Shown here piece by piece: positions 42,533-52,000 of a stretch of 64,000 nucleotides of DNA; within the stretch, counting starts at the first letter, position 1; each line of letters begins with the position of its first letter. A model generated the notes under the pieces. The model saw only the letters and a list, made by a program, of their open reading frames with translations. It did no database searches and was not told where the DNA came from. Origin of the DNA: an uncultured Gemmiger sp. Lineage in GTDB: Bacteria > Bacillota > Clostridia > Oscillospirales > Ruminococcaceae. Location: contig CALXHO010000006.1 in NCBI GenBank assembly GCA_944388125.1, positions 1 through 64,000 of the forward strand. The letters are read 5' to 3'. The translations under genes were made by a program, and so were the position numbers.

Positions 42533-45500
42533 ATGAAAATTCATAAACTGTTTAAGAGGGCCGCGGCTGTCATTATGGCTGCGGTCACTGTTTTGTCCAT
42601 GCTGCCCGCAACCACAGCGTTTGCGGCCACGGGCGATGTGGGTACGATCACCTTTACCCGCACCTATGATGCGGGCGGAAATATCATGCGCTATAATTCC
42701 AGCGCAGTGATCAACGGTTATACTGCCGGAGGGACCGGCTCCATCAAGTACCGGATGTATGTGGACGGGAGCAATGCCTTTTGTATTCAGCCCGGCGTAC
42801 CGCTGAAAACAGGCAACACGCTGAAAGAAAGCTCCTCGGATACCTGGAACGCTCTTTCGGCCAGTCAGCAGAAGGCGGTGGGCCTTGCGCTGCTGTACGG
42901 CTATCAGGGCAACCGGGACAACCTGACCGGCAGTGACGATGAGAAATGGCTGGCCACACAGACTTTGGTGTGGGAATTTGTAACCGGGTGCCGCAGCGCC
43001 AACGCCCCTTATGCGCAGCTTGATACCACCGTTTATTCCCTGCATTTTGGCTCTAACTATCCCAACGAGGGAGCCAGGGCAGCCTATGAGCAGATCGTAT
43101 CCCTGCTCAGCCGTCACAATACCGTTCCCAGCTTTATGAACGGCGGTTCCAGGGAGTTGGAATACAAGGACGGAAACTATACGCTGACCCTGACGGACAG
43201 CAACGGCGTGTTGTCCGAATACAGCTTCACCAGCTCCAATTCCAGTGTGAGCATTGCAAAATCCGGGAATACCCTGACGATCACCTCTGCCGAAGCTCTG
43301 GACGGGTCCGTGCGGATCACCGCTGTCCGCAATAACATTCCTGTTGTCAGTGAGAGCGCCAAGCTGATTGCCTATGGCGACCCGGACTTGCAGGATTTAA
43401 TTACCGGCGTGGAAAATGTGGAGCCTGTCAGCGCCTATCTGGATTTGGAAACACCCACCGGAGGCATTGAGCTGAAAAAGACTTCTGAGGACGGTGTGGT
43501 GGCCGGTATCCGCTTCACCATCGAGGGAAACGGCATTAAGCAGACCGTTACCACCCAGGAGGACGGCACTATTGCTGTGGAGGGTCTGGTTCCCGGTGTT
43601 TATACCGTGACCGAACAGGACTATGACCGCTATGAGCCGCAGAATGTGCAGCGTGTGACCGTCATCGGAGGCCGCACCGCTACCGTGACTTTTAACAACG
43701 TCCTGAAGCGCGGCGATCTGGTTGTGACCAAGACCAGCGAGGACGGGCTTGTGGAGGGCATGACTTTCCACCTGTACGGCACTTCCCTCTCCGGTCTTGC
43801 CGTGGATGAATACGCTGTCACGGACAGCTCCGGGAAAGCCTATTTTAACGATGTGCTGATCGGCACGGGCTATACGCTGGAGGAAGTGGATACCCCGGTC
43901 CGCTATGTGGTTCCCGACAACCAGACCGCAGCCGTGGAATGGAACATCGTCACCAACAAGAGTTTTACCAACGTCCTGAAAAAATGGAACGCTACCGTCA
44001 CTAAGAGCGATGTGGAAACCGGCGTACCCCAGGGTAACGCTTCTCTGGCCGGAGCCGTCTATGGCGTATATCAGGGCGACCAGCTGATCGACACCTATAC
44101 CACCGGTGAAAACGGCCAGTTTACCACTTCCTACTATGTGTGCGGCGATGATTGGAGTATCCGTGAAATCAGCCCCTCTGAAGGCTATCTGTTGGACGGC
44201 ACCTCTTACCATGTGGGCGCTGAAGCAAAGCTCTACACCGTGGAATACAATTCGACGGCCAATGATGTGACCGAGCAGGTTATCAAAGGGAAAATCGCCC
44301 TCATCAAGCACACCGATGACGGCGAAACCCAGCTTGAAACCCCGGAGGCCGGCGCGGAGTTTTCCGTGTATCTGAAATCCGCTGGCAGCTATGACGCCGC
44401 CAAAGACTCTGAGCGCGATTATCTCATTTGTGACGAGAACGGCTTTGCAGAAACAAAAGCGTTGCCCTACGGCATCTACACGGTGCATCAGGTGTCCGGC
44501 TGGGATGGCCGGGAGCTGCTGGCCGATTTTGATGTGTATATCGCAAAGGATGGGCAGACTTACCGCTATCTTGCCAACAACGCCAACTTTGAAAGCTATA
44601 TCAAGATCGTCAAGGTGGATGCGGAAACAGGCAAGACCATCCCGTATGCAGGCGCAGGCTTCCAGCTTTACCGCCCAGACGGAAGCAAGGTGGAAATGAC
44701 CTTCACCTATCCCGAAGTGACGACCATCGACACCTTCTACACCAACGACGAGGGCTATCTGATTACCCCTGAAACCCTGGAATATGGTTCCGGCTATTCG
44801 CTGGTGGAGGTATCTGCCCCTTACGGATATGTGCTGAACTCCGATCCGGTGTATTTTGATGTGACACAGGACAATTCCACCGAGGAAAGCGCCGTGACCA
44901 TCGTGGAGGTCACAAAGGAGAATACGGCGCAGAAGGGCGTTATCAAGATCAGCAAGACCGGCGAAGTGTTCGCTTCTGTTGTGGAAAAAGAAGTGTATCA
45001 GCCGATCTATGCTGTCCAGGGCCTGCCTGGTGCGATTTATGAGATCATTGCCGCCGAGGACATCTACACGCTGGACGGCACCCTCCGGGCATCCAGCGGT
45101 GAGGTAGTAGACACCGTGACCACCGATGAAAACGGCATGGCGGAAAGCAAGGCGCTGTATCTGGGTAAATACCAAATCCGCGAACTTGAGGCCCCTTACG
45201 GTATGGTGCTGAATACCGAGGTGCGCACCGTGGAGCTGGTCTATGCGGGCCAGGAGGTTGAAATCACCGAAACCGCTGCCAGCTTCTACAATGAGCGCCA
45301 GAAGGTAAATGTTTCTCTGTTCAAATCGCTGGAACAGAGCGAAGCCTTTGGTATCGGCATGAATGGTGAGATCACCGCCGTGACCTTTGCTCTCTATGCA
45401 GCCGAGGACCTGACCGCCGCTGATGGCTCCGTGATCCCGGCTGACGGTATGATCGAGATCATTTCCGTGGACGAGGATGGCTTCGGCTACTGCGGAACCG

Positions 45501-46666
45501 ATCTGCCCTTTGGCAGCTACTATCTCCAGGAGCTGTCCACCGACAGCCACTATATCCTCTCTGATACCAAATACCCGGTGGTGTTTGAATATGCCGGACA
45601 GGATGCAGCCCTGGTACAGATCATTGCCAACGATGGCGAGGACATCGGCAACGACCTGATTTACGGGGAGGTTCACGGGCTGAAAAAGGACGATGACGGC
45701 AACGCCCTGGGAGGCGCGCTGATTGGCCTGTTTGCCGCCGACTGCACCGAGTTTACAACCGAAAAGGCCCTGATGACTGTCACCTCTGCCAAGGATGGCA
45801 GTTTTTCTTTTGCCCAGGTTCCTTACGGCAACTGGATCGTGCGCGAAATTGAGGCTCCGACTGGTTATGTGCTGTCCGAGGATACCTTTGGCGTGACCAT
45901 TGACGCAGACGGCGCTGTGGTTGAGGTTGAGATCGAAAACACCTTGATTCGCGGCACGGTGCAGCTTACCAAGGTGGATAAGGATTATCCCGACAATAAG
46001 CTGACCGGCGCAGAGTTTGAACTCTACCGCGATACCAACGGCAATCAGGAGCTGGACGGCGAGGACGAAAAGCTGGGTACGCTTACCGAGGTCAGCACCG
46101 GCGTGTACGAAATGGCGGAACTGACCTATGGCGGTTATCTGGTGCGGGAAACCAAAGCCCCGGAGGGCTTCTATCTGGATGAAACCGCCTACTATTTTGA
46201 GATTACCGAGCATGGCAAGACCGTGGTGGTGGAGAATGAGGCCGGAAAGGGCTTCATTAACCAGGCCCAGGTTGGTTCCCTGAAAATCGTTAAGACATCT
46301 TCGGACGGCAAGGTGGAGGGCTTCTCCTTCCGTGTGACCGGTACAAACGGTTACGAGCAGGTGTTCACCACGGATAAGAATGGTGAAATCCGGATCGAGG
46401 GCCTGCGCATTGGAGATTACACCGTCAGCGAGGTATCCGACAGCGCATCCCAGAATTATGTGCTGCCTTCCGCCGTGACTGTGACGGTCAAAGCGGACGA
46501 AACGGCCATCGTCACCATGCACAATGAACTGCGCGACACCCCGAAAACCGGCGATACCAGCAATCCCGCCCTGTGGATTGCCCTGATGGGCGCTGCCGCT
46601 GCGGGCGCGGTAGCCTGCGGTGTGTTCGGTATCAAGAATAAGAAAAAGAAGGAGGAAACTGAATAA
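42533..46666 (+). CDS. Sortase-anchored thioester adhesin with ten CnaB repeats
   Basis: 1377 aa cell-wall protein. Signal peptide about 1-31 (VIMAAVTVLSMLPATTAFA). The N-terminal domain looks like a thioester domain: Cys84 in NAFCIQPG and Gln143 in ATQTLVWE would form a Cys-Gln thioester able to bond a target covalently. From about residue 310 I count ten CnaB/SpaA-like units, each starting with a strand like GDLVVTKTSEDG, GKIALIKHTDDG, GTVQLTKVDKD or GSLKIVKTSSDG and ending E-APEGY-like, as in isopeptide-stabilised stalks. C-terminal PKTGD, hydrophobic helix and KNKKKK form a sorting signal. GGAGGT precedes the ATG; an earlier frame start is rejected. Such genes help mating-cell contact in ICEs; that role is inferred. 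Confidence 0.93.
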   Translation: MKIHKLFKRAAAVIMAAVTVLSMLPATTAFAATGDVGTITFTRTYDAGGNIMRYNSSAVINGYTAGGTGSIKYRMYVDGSNAFCIQPGVPLKTGNTLKESSSDTWNALSASQQKAVGLALLYGYQGNRDNLTGSDDEKWLATQTLVWEFVTGCRSANAPYAQLDTTVYSLHFGSNYPNEGARAAYEQIVSLLSRHNTVPSFMNGGSRELEYKDGNYTLTLTDSNGVLSEYSFTSSNSSVSIAKSGNTLTITSAEALDGSVRITAVRNNIPVVSESAKLIAYGDPDLQDLITGVENVEPVSAYLDLETPTGGIELKKTSEDGVVAGIRFTIEGNGIKQTVTTQEDGTIAVEGLVPGVYTVTEQDYDRYEPQNVQRVTVIGGRTATVTFNNVLKRGDLVVTKTSEDGLVEGMTFHLYGTSLSGLAVDEYAVTDSSGKAYFNDVLIGTGYTLEEVDTPVRYVVPDNQTAAVEWNIVTNKSFTNVLKKWNATVTKSDVETGVPQGNASLAGAVYGVYQGDQLIDTYTTGENGQFTTSYYVCGDDWSIREISPSEGYLLDGTSYHVGAEAKLYTVEYNSTANDVTEQVIKGKIALIKHTDDGETQLETPEAGAEFSVYLKSAGSYDAAKDSERDYLICDENGFAETKALPYGIYTVHQVSGWDGRELLADFDVYIAKDGQTYRYLANNANFESYIKIVKVDAETGKTIPYAGAGFQLYRPDGSKVEMTFTYPEVTTIDTFYTNDEGYLITPETLEYGSGYSLVEVSAPYGYVLNSDPVYFDVTQDNSTEESAVTIVEVTKENTAQKGVIKISKTGEVFASVVEKEVYQPIYAVQGLPGAIYEIIAAEDIYTLDGTLRASSGEVVDTVTTDENGMAESKALYLGKYQIRELEAPYGMVLNTEVRTVELVYAGQEVEITETAASFYNERQKVNVSLFKSLEQSEAFGIGMNGEITAVTFALYAAEDLTAADGSVIPADGMIEIISVDEDGFGYCGTDLPFGSYYLQELSTDSHYILSDTKYPVVFEYAGQDAALVQIIANDGEDIGNDLIYGEVHGLKKDDDGNALGGALIGLFAADCTEFTTEKALMTVTSAKDGSFSFAQVPYGNWIVREIEAPTGYVLSEDTFGVTIDADGAVVEVEIENTLIRGTVQLTKVDKDYPDNKLTGAEFELYRDTNGNQELDGEDEKLGTLTEVSTGVYEMAELTYGGYLVRETKAPEGFYLDETAYYFEITEHGKTVVVENEAGKGFINQAQVGSLKIVKTSSDGKVEGFSFRVTGTNGYEQVFTTDKNGEIRIEGLRIGDYTVSEVSDSASQNYVLPSAVTVTVKADETAIVTMHNELRDTPKTGDTSNPALWIALMGAAAAGAVACGVFGIKNKKKKEETE

Positions 46667-46755
46667 TGGAACTGAAAACCATTGTTGCCATCGGGCTGGT
46701 CGTATTCATCGTCGGCGCGCTGGCCTTTTTGCGGTTCAGAGGCAAAAAGAAATAA
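46666..46755 (+). CDS. 29-residue single-pass membrane peptide
   Basis: ATG overlaps the adhesin stop (TAATG), with GGAGG upstream. It reads MELKTIVAIGLVVFIVGALA then FLRFRGKKK: one TM helix and a basic cytosolic tail. Coupling to the adhesin gene suggests an accessory to its display. Too short for family assignment. Confidence 0.7.
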   Translation: MELKTIVAIGLVVFIVGALAFLRFRGKKK

Positions 46756-46761
46756 TGACCT

Positions 46762-46790
46762 GGGGCGGCTGAAAGGCCGCCCCTTTACAT
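46762..46790 (+). repeat. ICE hairpin 1: GC stem followed by TTTACATA
   Basis: GGGGCGGC/GCCGCCCC around TGAAAG (46762-46783), then TTTACATA. One of four similar elements in the ICE (others at 58319, 60643, 61382). T run is too short for a standard terminator but it may act as one. Confidence 0.6.
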
Positions 46791-46816
46791 ATCCGAAAGA
46801 AAGGAGCTTTGACGAT

Positions 46817-47089
46817 ATGAAAAAAGAGCGATTTGAGCAGCGCCTATTCCGTATCTTCGCTCAGGCCGGGTATCCGCCCATTCGTATCCTGACGGTAACG
46901 CCGGAGGAAATGGTGGAAATACCGGGTGTGACGGTGCCGGAAATCCGGGCGGTACTGTGTGTTCAGAACAAAGTGCTGGACGAGCCGAACACGGTCCGCA
47001 AGGGGCGGTTGGTTGCCGAACTGATGAAAGCGGCGGAGAAAGGAGATGTAAGTCATGAGTGGAGACCCGATGATGGAACAGAGAACTAA
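46817..47089 (+). CDS. Conserved ICE protein of unknown function, 90 aa
   Basis: MKKERFEQRLFRIFAQAGYPPIRILTVTPEEMVEIPGVTVPEIRAV...; a small mixed helix-strand protein, no known motif. ATG at 46817 with AAAGGAG upstream. The 3' end overlaps the next gene by 35 nt. Belongs to the tightly packed run between adhesin and methylase/helicase. Confidence 0.78.
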   Translation: MKKERFEQRLFRIFAQAGYPPIRILTVTPEEMVEIPGVTVPEIRAVLCVQNKVLDEPNTVRKGRLVAELMKAAEKGDVSHEWRPDDGTEN

Positions 47090-47354
47090 CGAAGGCTATG
47101 TGATTACCGATTCTGTCCATATCGGCAATGCGGAATTTGTGGTCGGTAAAAATGAAACGCAATATGGCACCATGTATGTCACATGGAGATGTGCCAATGG
47201 CACTGACTATTATTGGGGGCATTATTTTAATGATCTGTTTTCCGCACAAAAAGACCTTGTGGCGCGGGCACAGGAGGAAATTCAGTATCTGGAACTTAAA
47301 AATGAGGCTCCTGAACCGCAGAAACCTGTAAAAAAGAGGGAGCGTGAACGATGA
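47055..47354 (+). CDS. Conserved ICE protein of unknown function, 99 aa
   Basis: Contains NAEFVVGKNETQYGTMYVTWRC and YYWGHYFNDLFSAQKDLVARAQEEI, followed by a charged tail (KPVKKRERER). No signal or TM. AAAGGAG lies 9 nt before the ATG, inside the preceding gene. Overlaps the next gene by 4 nt (ATGA). Confidence 0.75.
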   Translation: MSGDPMMEQRTNEGYVITDSVHIGNAEFVVGKNETQYGTMYVTWRCANGTDYYWGHYFNDLFSAQKDLVARAQEEIQYLELKNEAPEPQKPVKKRERER

Positions 47355-48319
47355 TGGATATGATGATACGGCCATTACGGGCCGAAGAACAGAAATATGC
47401 CTATGCGCAAAGCCAGCAGATCACGATGCAGACCGGTGCTATCGGCTATCTGCGCGGCGATTTTGACAGCAATGGCGTTGGTTTTCATACGACCTGGTTT
47501 GATGAAGTGGAAAGCCGCAAGACCGATGAATTTAAGGCGGAATTTGATGAGGTCATCAACGCCCTGCGGTTTGATGAAACCTATGGAGGCTTGCTTTCCA
47601 GCCGCAGCGCCATGCAGAAGTATGGCAGAAATCAGCCGGACAGCGCATTTCAGGGAAATTACACCACAGAATACGGGTTCCGCATAGATACAGGCAGCTT
47701 TGCCTATCTTCTGCGCTGTATCCCGGTGAAGGGAGATTACAATTTTTATTGCTGGTGCTTTGAAGCAAAATGGCTTGACCGGCATCTGAAACAGGCCGAA
47801 AGGGGCATCCGCTTTATCGACCCGAATTATAAAGAACTGTTCCGTATCCCGGATGGGGACAAAATCCGCATTCTGTGCAATGACGGTTCCCAGGATGACA
47901 GGACCTGCCGCTATATCGACGATTACCATATGGAGGTGGGCAGCCCGCATTGGGACAGCCTTTATCACATCTGTCAGTTTGCCGAGATCATGGAGCGCAA
48001 CGGCAGCACGGTCATTCCTCTGCGTTCCTCTCTGCCGGAACAGTGCTATGGTACCCTGCCCGACACCGGGGAGCTTATCATCGTCAAAAAGGGTGAATCC
48101 GGGTATTACCGGACGGATATATCTATGGGAAGTAAAGAGGAAAACCGCGCTTTGGCGGATGAGTATAACGGAAAACTCGGCGTGAGCAAGGCGCAGACTG
48201 CGGCTATGCTGGCCGGTTCCATGTTCGGCTGGGCAGTTCCCGCCGCCGATCCCAAAAACTATGATGAGAATGGCCGGCCTGTCCACCCCAAGCGTAGAGA
48301 GCGAGGTAACGTGCGATGA
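47351..48319 (+). CDS. Conserved ICE protein of unknown function, 322 aa
   Basis: Soluble protein opening MMDMMIRPLRAEEQKYAYAQ with an early domain (TGAIGYLRGDFDSNGVGFHTTWFD) and a middle segment rich in aromatic and Cys residues (YNFYCWCFEAKWLDRHL). LPDTGE at about residue 237 is internal and not a sorting signal. The Ala/Gly patch AAMLAGSMFGWAVPAADP near the end is mildly hydrophobic. I do not recognise the family with certainty. Start and stop overlap both neighbours by 4 nt. Confidence 0.75.
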   Translation: MMDMMIRPLRAEEQKYAYAQSQQITMQTGAIGYLRGDFDSNGVGFHTTWFDEVESRKTDEFKAEFDEVINALRFDETYGGLLSSRSAMQKYGRNQPDSAFQGNYTTEYGFRIDTGSFAYLLRCIPVKGDYNFYCWCFEAKWLDRHLKQAERGIRFIDPNYKELFRIPDGDKIRILCNDGSQDDRTCRYIDDYHMEVGSPHWDSLYHICQFAEIMERNGSTVIPLRSSLPEQCYGTLPDTGELIIVKKGESGYYRTDISMGSKEENRALADEYNGKLGVSKAQTAAMLAGSMFGWAVPAADPKNYDENGRPVHPKRRERGNVR

Positions 48320-48498
48320 AATACAATGTAGCAGTTAAAGAAATCAGTTATGGCAGTGTGACCGTAGAAGCAAGAAATCCCAAAGATGCTATGGAAAAAG
48401 CGGAACAGGCGTATTATAGCGGCGATGTGTATTGGGACAGTAGTGATTTTGAAGCCACCTCTGTTCAGAGGGAGAAAGAGCGGGGGGATGCGCGATGA
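48316..48498 (+). CDS. DpnD/PcfM family protein
   Basis: 60 aa. MKYNVAVKEISYGSVTVEARNPKDAMEKAEQAYYSGDVYWDSSDFE follows the DpnD/PcfM pattern of a small ferredoxin-like beta-alpha fold common in conjugative elements; function unknown. Overlaps both neighbours by 4 nt (ATGA). Confidence 0.78.
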   Translation: MKYNVAVKEISYGSVTVEARNPKDAMEKAEQAYYSGDVYWDSSDFEATSVQREKERGDAR

Positions 48499-49049
48499 CA
48501 CAGGACGGCAGGCATATCATTTGGAGCAATTATGACATTGATTATGAGGACTGGCGGGATGATCTGGAGGAGGAATACCCGGAATTATCCGAGGATGAGC
48601 GCATTGCCCTGATGTATGAGATCAACGGTGAATATCTGAACGATGAGCGCGCCAACCTCAATGTGCAGTTATCCAGGCCCATTCTTGTAATTGGCGATTT
48701 GGGACTCTGGCACGGGCGGCGCATGGGTTATAAGGAAATCGAAAGCGGCAGAATCAGCGACTGCCTGTACTCCGGGCGGGATGATATGTATTCCACCTGG
48801 TATGTGGATAAGCTGGGCGATTTACGGTGTGACGCTATCCACCATGACGGAACCAACCACTACCTTTACCGCACCTATAAGGATGGCGTAAGGGAATCCC
48901 AGATCGACCTGCTGAAAGAAAAACTGTATCGGGGCATAGCGACCCGCGCGGATATAACAAGGATCACCCGCAGGCTTGGCGATGAGATTGCCAAAGTCTA
49001 CGGGTTTTCCATCCATAAGCAGCGGCAAGCTGCTTCAATCGCAAGGTAA
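48495..49049 (+). CDS. Conserved ICE protein of unknown function, 184 aa
   Basis: Acidic N-terminus (WSNYDIDYEDWRDDLEEEYPELSEDERIALMYEIN), then LVIGDLGLWHGRRMGYKEI and a basic C-terminus. No TM or known motif. Similar proteins accompany ICE methylase/helicase genes. ATG overlaps the previous stop. Confidence 0.72.
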   Translation: MTQDGRHIIWSNYDIDYEDWRDDLEEEYPELSEDERIALMYEINGEYLNDERANLNVQLSRPILVIGDLGLWHGRRMGYKEIESGRISDCLYSGRDDMYSTWYVDKLGDLRCDAIHHDGTNHYLYRTYKDGVRESQIDLLKEKLYRGIATRADITRITRRLGDEIAKVYGFSIHKQRQAASIAR

Positions 49050-49063
49050 AGGAGGTGCGCCGG

Positions 49064-52000
49064 ATGGCGAGAAAATATGAACTGATTACGGAGCTGTATC
49101 AACGCACTGTGGCCGGTCTGACGGCTCCGCAGGTGTGGCAGAGCTATTTGTCTACTGCCTGCCGAAATTTCCGCTTGCCCTTTGACGAGCAGATCTTAGT
49201 GTTTGCCCAGCGCCCGGACGCCACCGCTGTCCTGACGATTGAGGGCAAGAACGGCTGGAATCAGCGGTTTGGGCGCTGGGTCAACCGGGGCGCAACGGGG
49301 ATTGCCGTTTTTGACGGCGAGCATACCGGACGTTCCCGTCTGAAGCATTACTTTGATATTTCCGACACCCACGAAGGCCGGTTTTCAAAGCCTGTGCCGG
49401 TTTGGACCATGCGCCCGGAGTTTGCGTCCGCTGTGATCGAAACGCTGGAAAACAGCTTTGGCGATCTGGAGGATACATCCGATCTGGCCTCGGCGCTGCT
49501 CTCTGCGGCAAAGAACGCCGTGGAGGACAACATGGCCGACTATCTCACAGAGTTGCATTATTATAAAGAAGGCAGCTTTTTGGAGGAACTGGATGACCTG
49601 AATATTCAGGTGCAGTACCGGACGGCATTGGAGAACAGCGTAGGCTATATGCTGCTGGTGCGGTGCGGGATCGACCCGTCTGAATATTTCACGGAGGATG
49701 ATTTTCGCGGCGTTGTGGATTTTAACACTCCCAATACCCTGAACGCCCTGGGCGTTGCCACCGGAGATATTGGGCAGATGTGCCTTTCTGAAATCTCCCG
49801 TACCGTCTATGCCCTGCAAAGACAGGCCGAAAAACAAAATCGCACATTTGCCAGCCAGCCTCAAAGCGGGTATCCTGTAAGCAAAAAAGAAACCATACAG
49901 CCAGAAAGGAGTTTTGAATATGAACGGGATCACATACACGATGCAGGGGGATTACAACCTGCCCAACCTCCTGCCGCCCCAGGAGCCGGAGGTTCACCTT
50001 GGGAGATACGCATTGATGCGCCGGAAGTTTCTGAAGCAGCACCGGCGCGTGACCTACACGAACCTGCTGACCAGCGGCAAGCTGAACCGGCACCTGATGG
50101 AGACCGAGCAGACAGCGCACGCCCGGATGGAGCAGATCACGGCGCAGATGGCGCAGGAGGCGGGCGTGACGGAGGAACTGAAAGCCAGCGACCAGATGAA
50201 ATGGCTGGGCCTTATGAACAACATCCGGCAGGCAGCGGAGGAGACGGTGCTGAACGAACTGATTTACAACTGACGCCCCAAGAATCCGAGCCGCAGGCGA
50301 AGGATGATTGGCCGACGGAAGGGGTGCCTTTGGTACAACTGACGCCCCAAGAACCGGAAACGGGAAATGAAGATATGGCAGAAGACGCGGGAGGTGATGA
50401 ACTTCCCGCGTTTTTGGACGATAAGCTGATTATGGCCATTATCGCCAATAAAGACGATGATCTGAAATACAAGAAACAGCAAATCGAGCTGTATTTTTCC
50501 ATCCACCCGGACGAAGCGGAACGGGCGGACTATCTGAAATCAGCCTATCAGGACAGGTACACGGAAATCCTGGTAGATGGTGTGCGTGTGGGCTATAGGC
50601 CCCAGGAGGACGGACTGTTGATGTGGGAGGGCGCTTACCTTTCCCGCACCAGCGAGTCCGTTTTTTTCTGGGGCGTTGTAGCGCAGTGGACGGCGCAGCT
50701 CATTGAGAAGAAAGAATACTTTATCAATACCCAGATCACGCCGCTGAAAAGCCAGGATACTCAGCAGCTATCCCTCTTTGATTTTGCAGACTTCAATGCA
50801 CCTTCATCGGAACCGGGGGAACAGTTATCCTTTATGCCCCGGCCCCAGCTTCCCCAGCAGATCATTGACGAGGCGCTTTGTATCGGAGCGAATGATGAGA
50901 ACAGCCGCCTGATTATCTGCGCCTATTTTATGAAAGACAAACCGTTGGAGGATAACGCCGCTTTTCTTGCAAAGCACTATGGCACCAATGGAGCCGGTTT
51001 CTATGTGAATGACCGTCAATATGCTATTTGGTATGACGGTGATGGTATCCGCGTTGCCGGCGGCGACAGCGCACAGGGCCGTAGCGCCACGCTCATCCCA
51101 TGGGAGCAGGCGGCAAAGCGTATCCGGGAGCTTTTGGATTTGGGCCGGTATATGCCGCAGAGTGAAATCAACCGTGCGCCTGAGTTTGAGAAGAAACGGC
51201 TGGCGGATGATCTTCTGTATATGTATCGGGATATTGACGGCGACGGCAAGGAAGTATACTTCCTGTCCATGAAGCCTGCCTATGACCTTCCTGGCGGATT
51301 CCCCGATATGAGCGCCGCTGTCAGAAAGCTGTTGGAGCAGCCGGCTGCTTTGCAAACACTGGTGGACGAATGCCGTATTTTTACCGACGCCTATGAGAAG
51401 GATCGGAGTATTCTGCGTTTCCGTTACCGTCCGAAAGAACTGTTACAGAGGCTGACCGATTTACAGCGTGAGCCGTTGATTTTTACTGCCGCCAATGGGT
51501 TTAATCCACAGCGGCAGTTTTTCATATCTGCGGACGAAATTGACAAGGTTTTGCGGGGACATCAGGATTACCGGCTGGCTGTCTACTCCTTTTATCGCAA
51601 TCACCCGGACCGGAAAGAACGAGAGAAATTTCTGAAAGATTATCACGGCGAATACAGCGGCTATCACGGTGGAAATGACAACCGCACCTACACCGGCAAG
51701 GGCCTGCTGTTCAGCCATGGGAGCATTACCGAGCCTTATGCCAAGGTGGAACTGAAATGGAACGCGGTGGAAAAACGGATCAGCGCCATGATTGGTCAGG
51801 GCAAGTTTCTGACCGATAAGGACCGGGCCGCGATGCCGCAATATGAAAAGCACCAGCTTGCGCGGGATATTCAAGCGTTCTTTTCCGGTGTACCGCAGGA
51901 GCAGCCGAGGCCATATCCTTACGGCTTCGACTTCTATGATGCGATTAAGGTGATTGAGCCGCAGCTTGACGATCCGGCCCGCGTGGAAGAAATCTATCAG

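Noticed and set aside
43397..46522. 1041-aa minus-strand ORF
   Set aside because: Antisense to the CnaB adhesin; repeated composition mirrors the CnaB repeats and no RBS or domain is present.
48055..48075. LPDTG sorting motif in the 322-aa ICE protein
   Set aside because: It is internal, with no following membrane helix or basic tail and no signal peptide on the protein.
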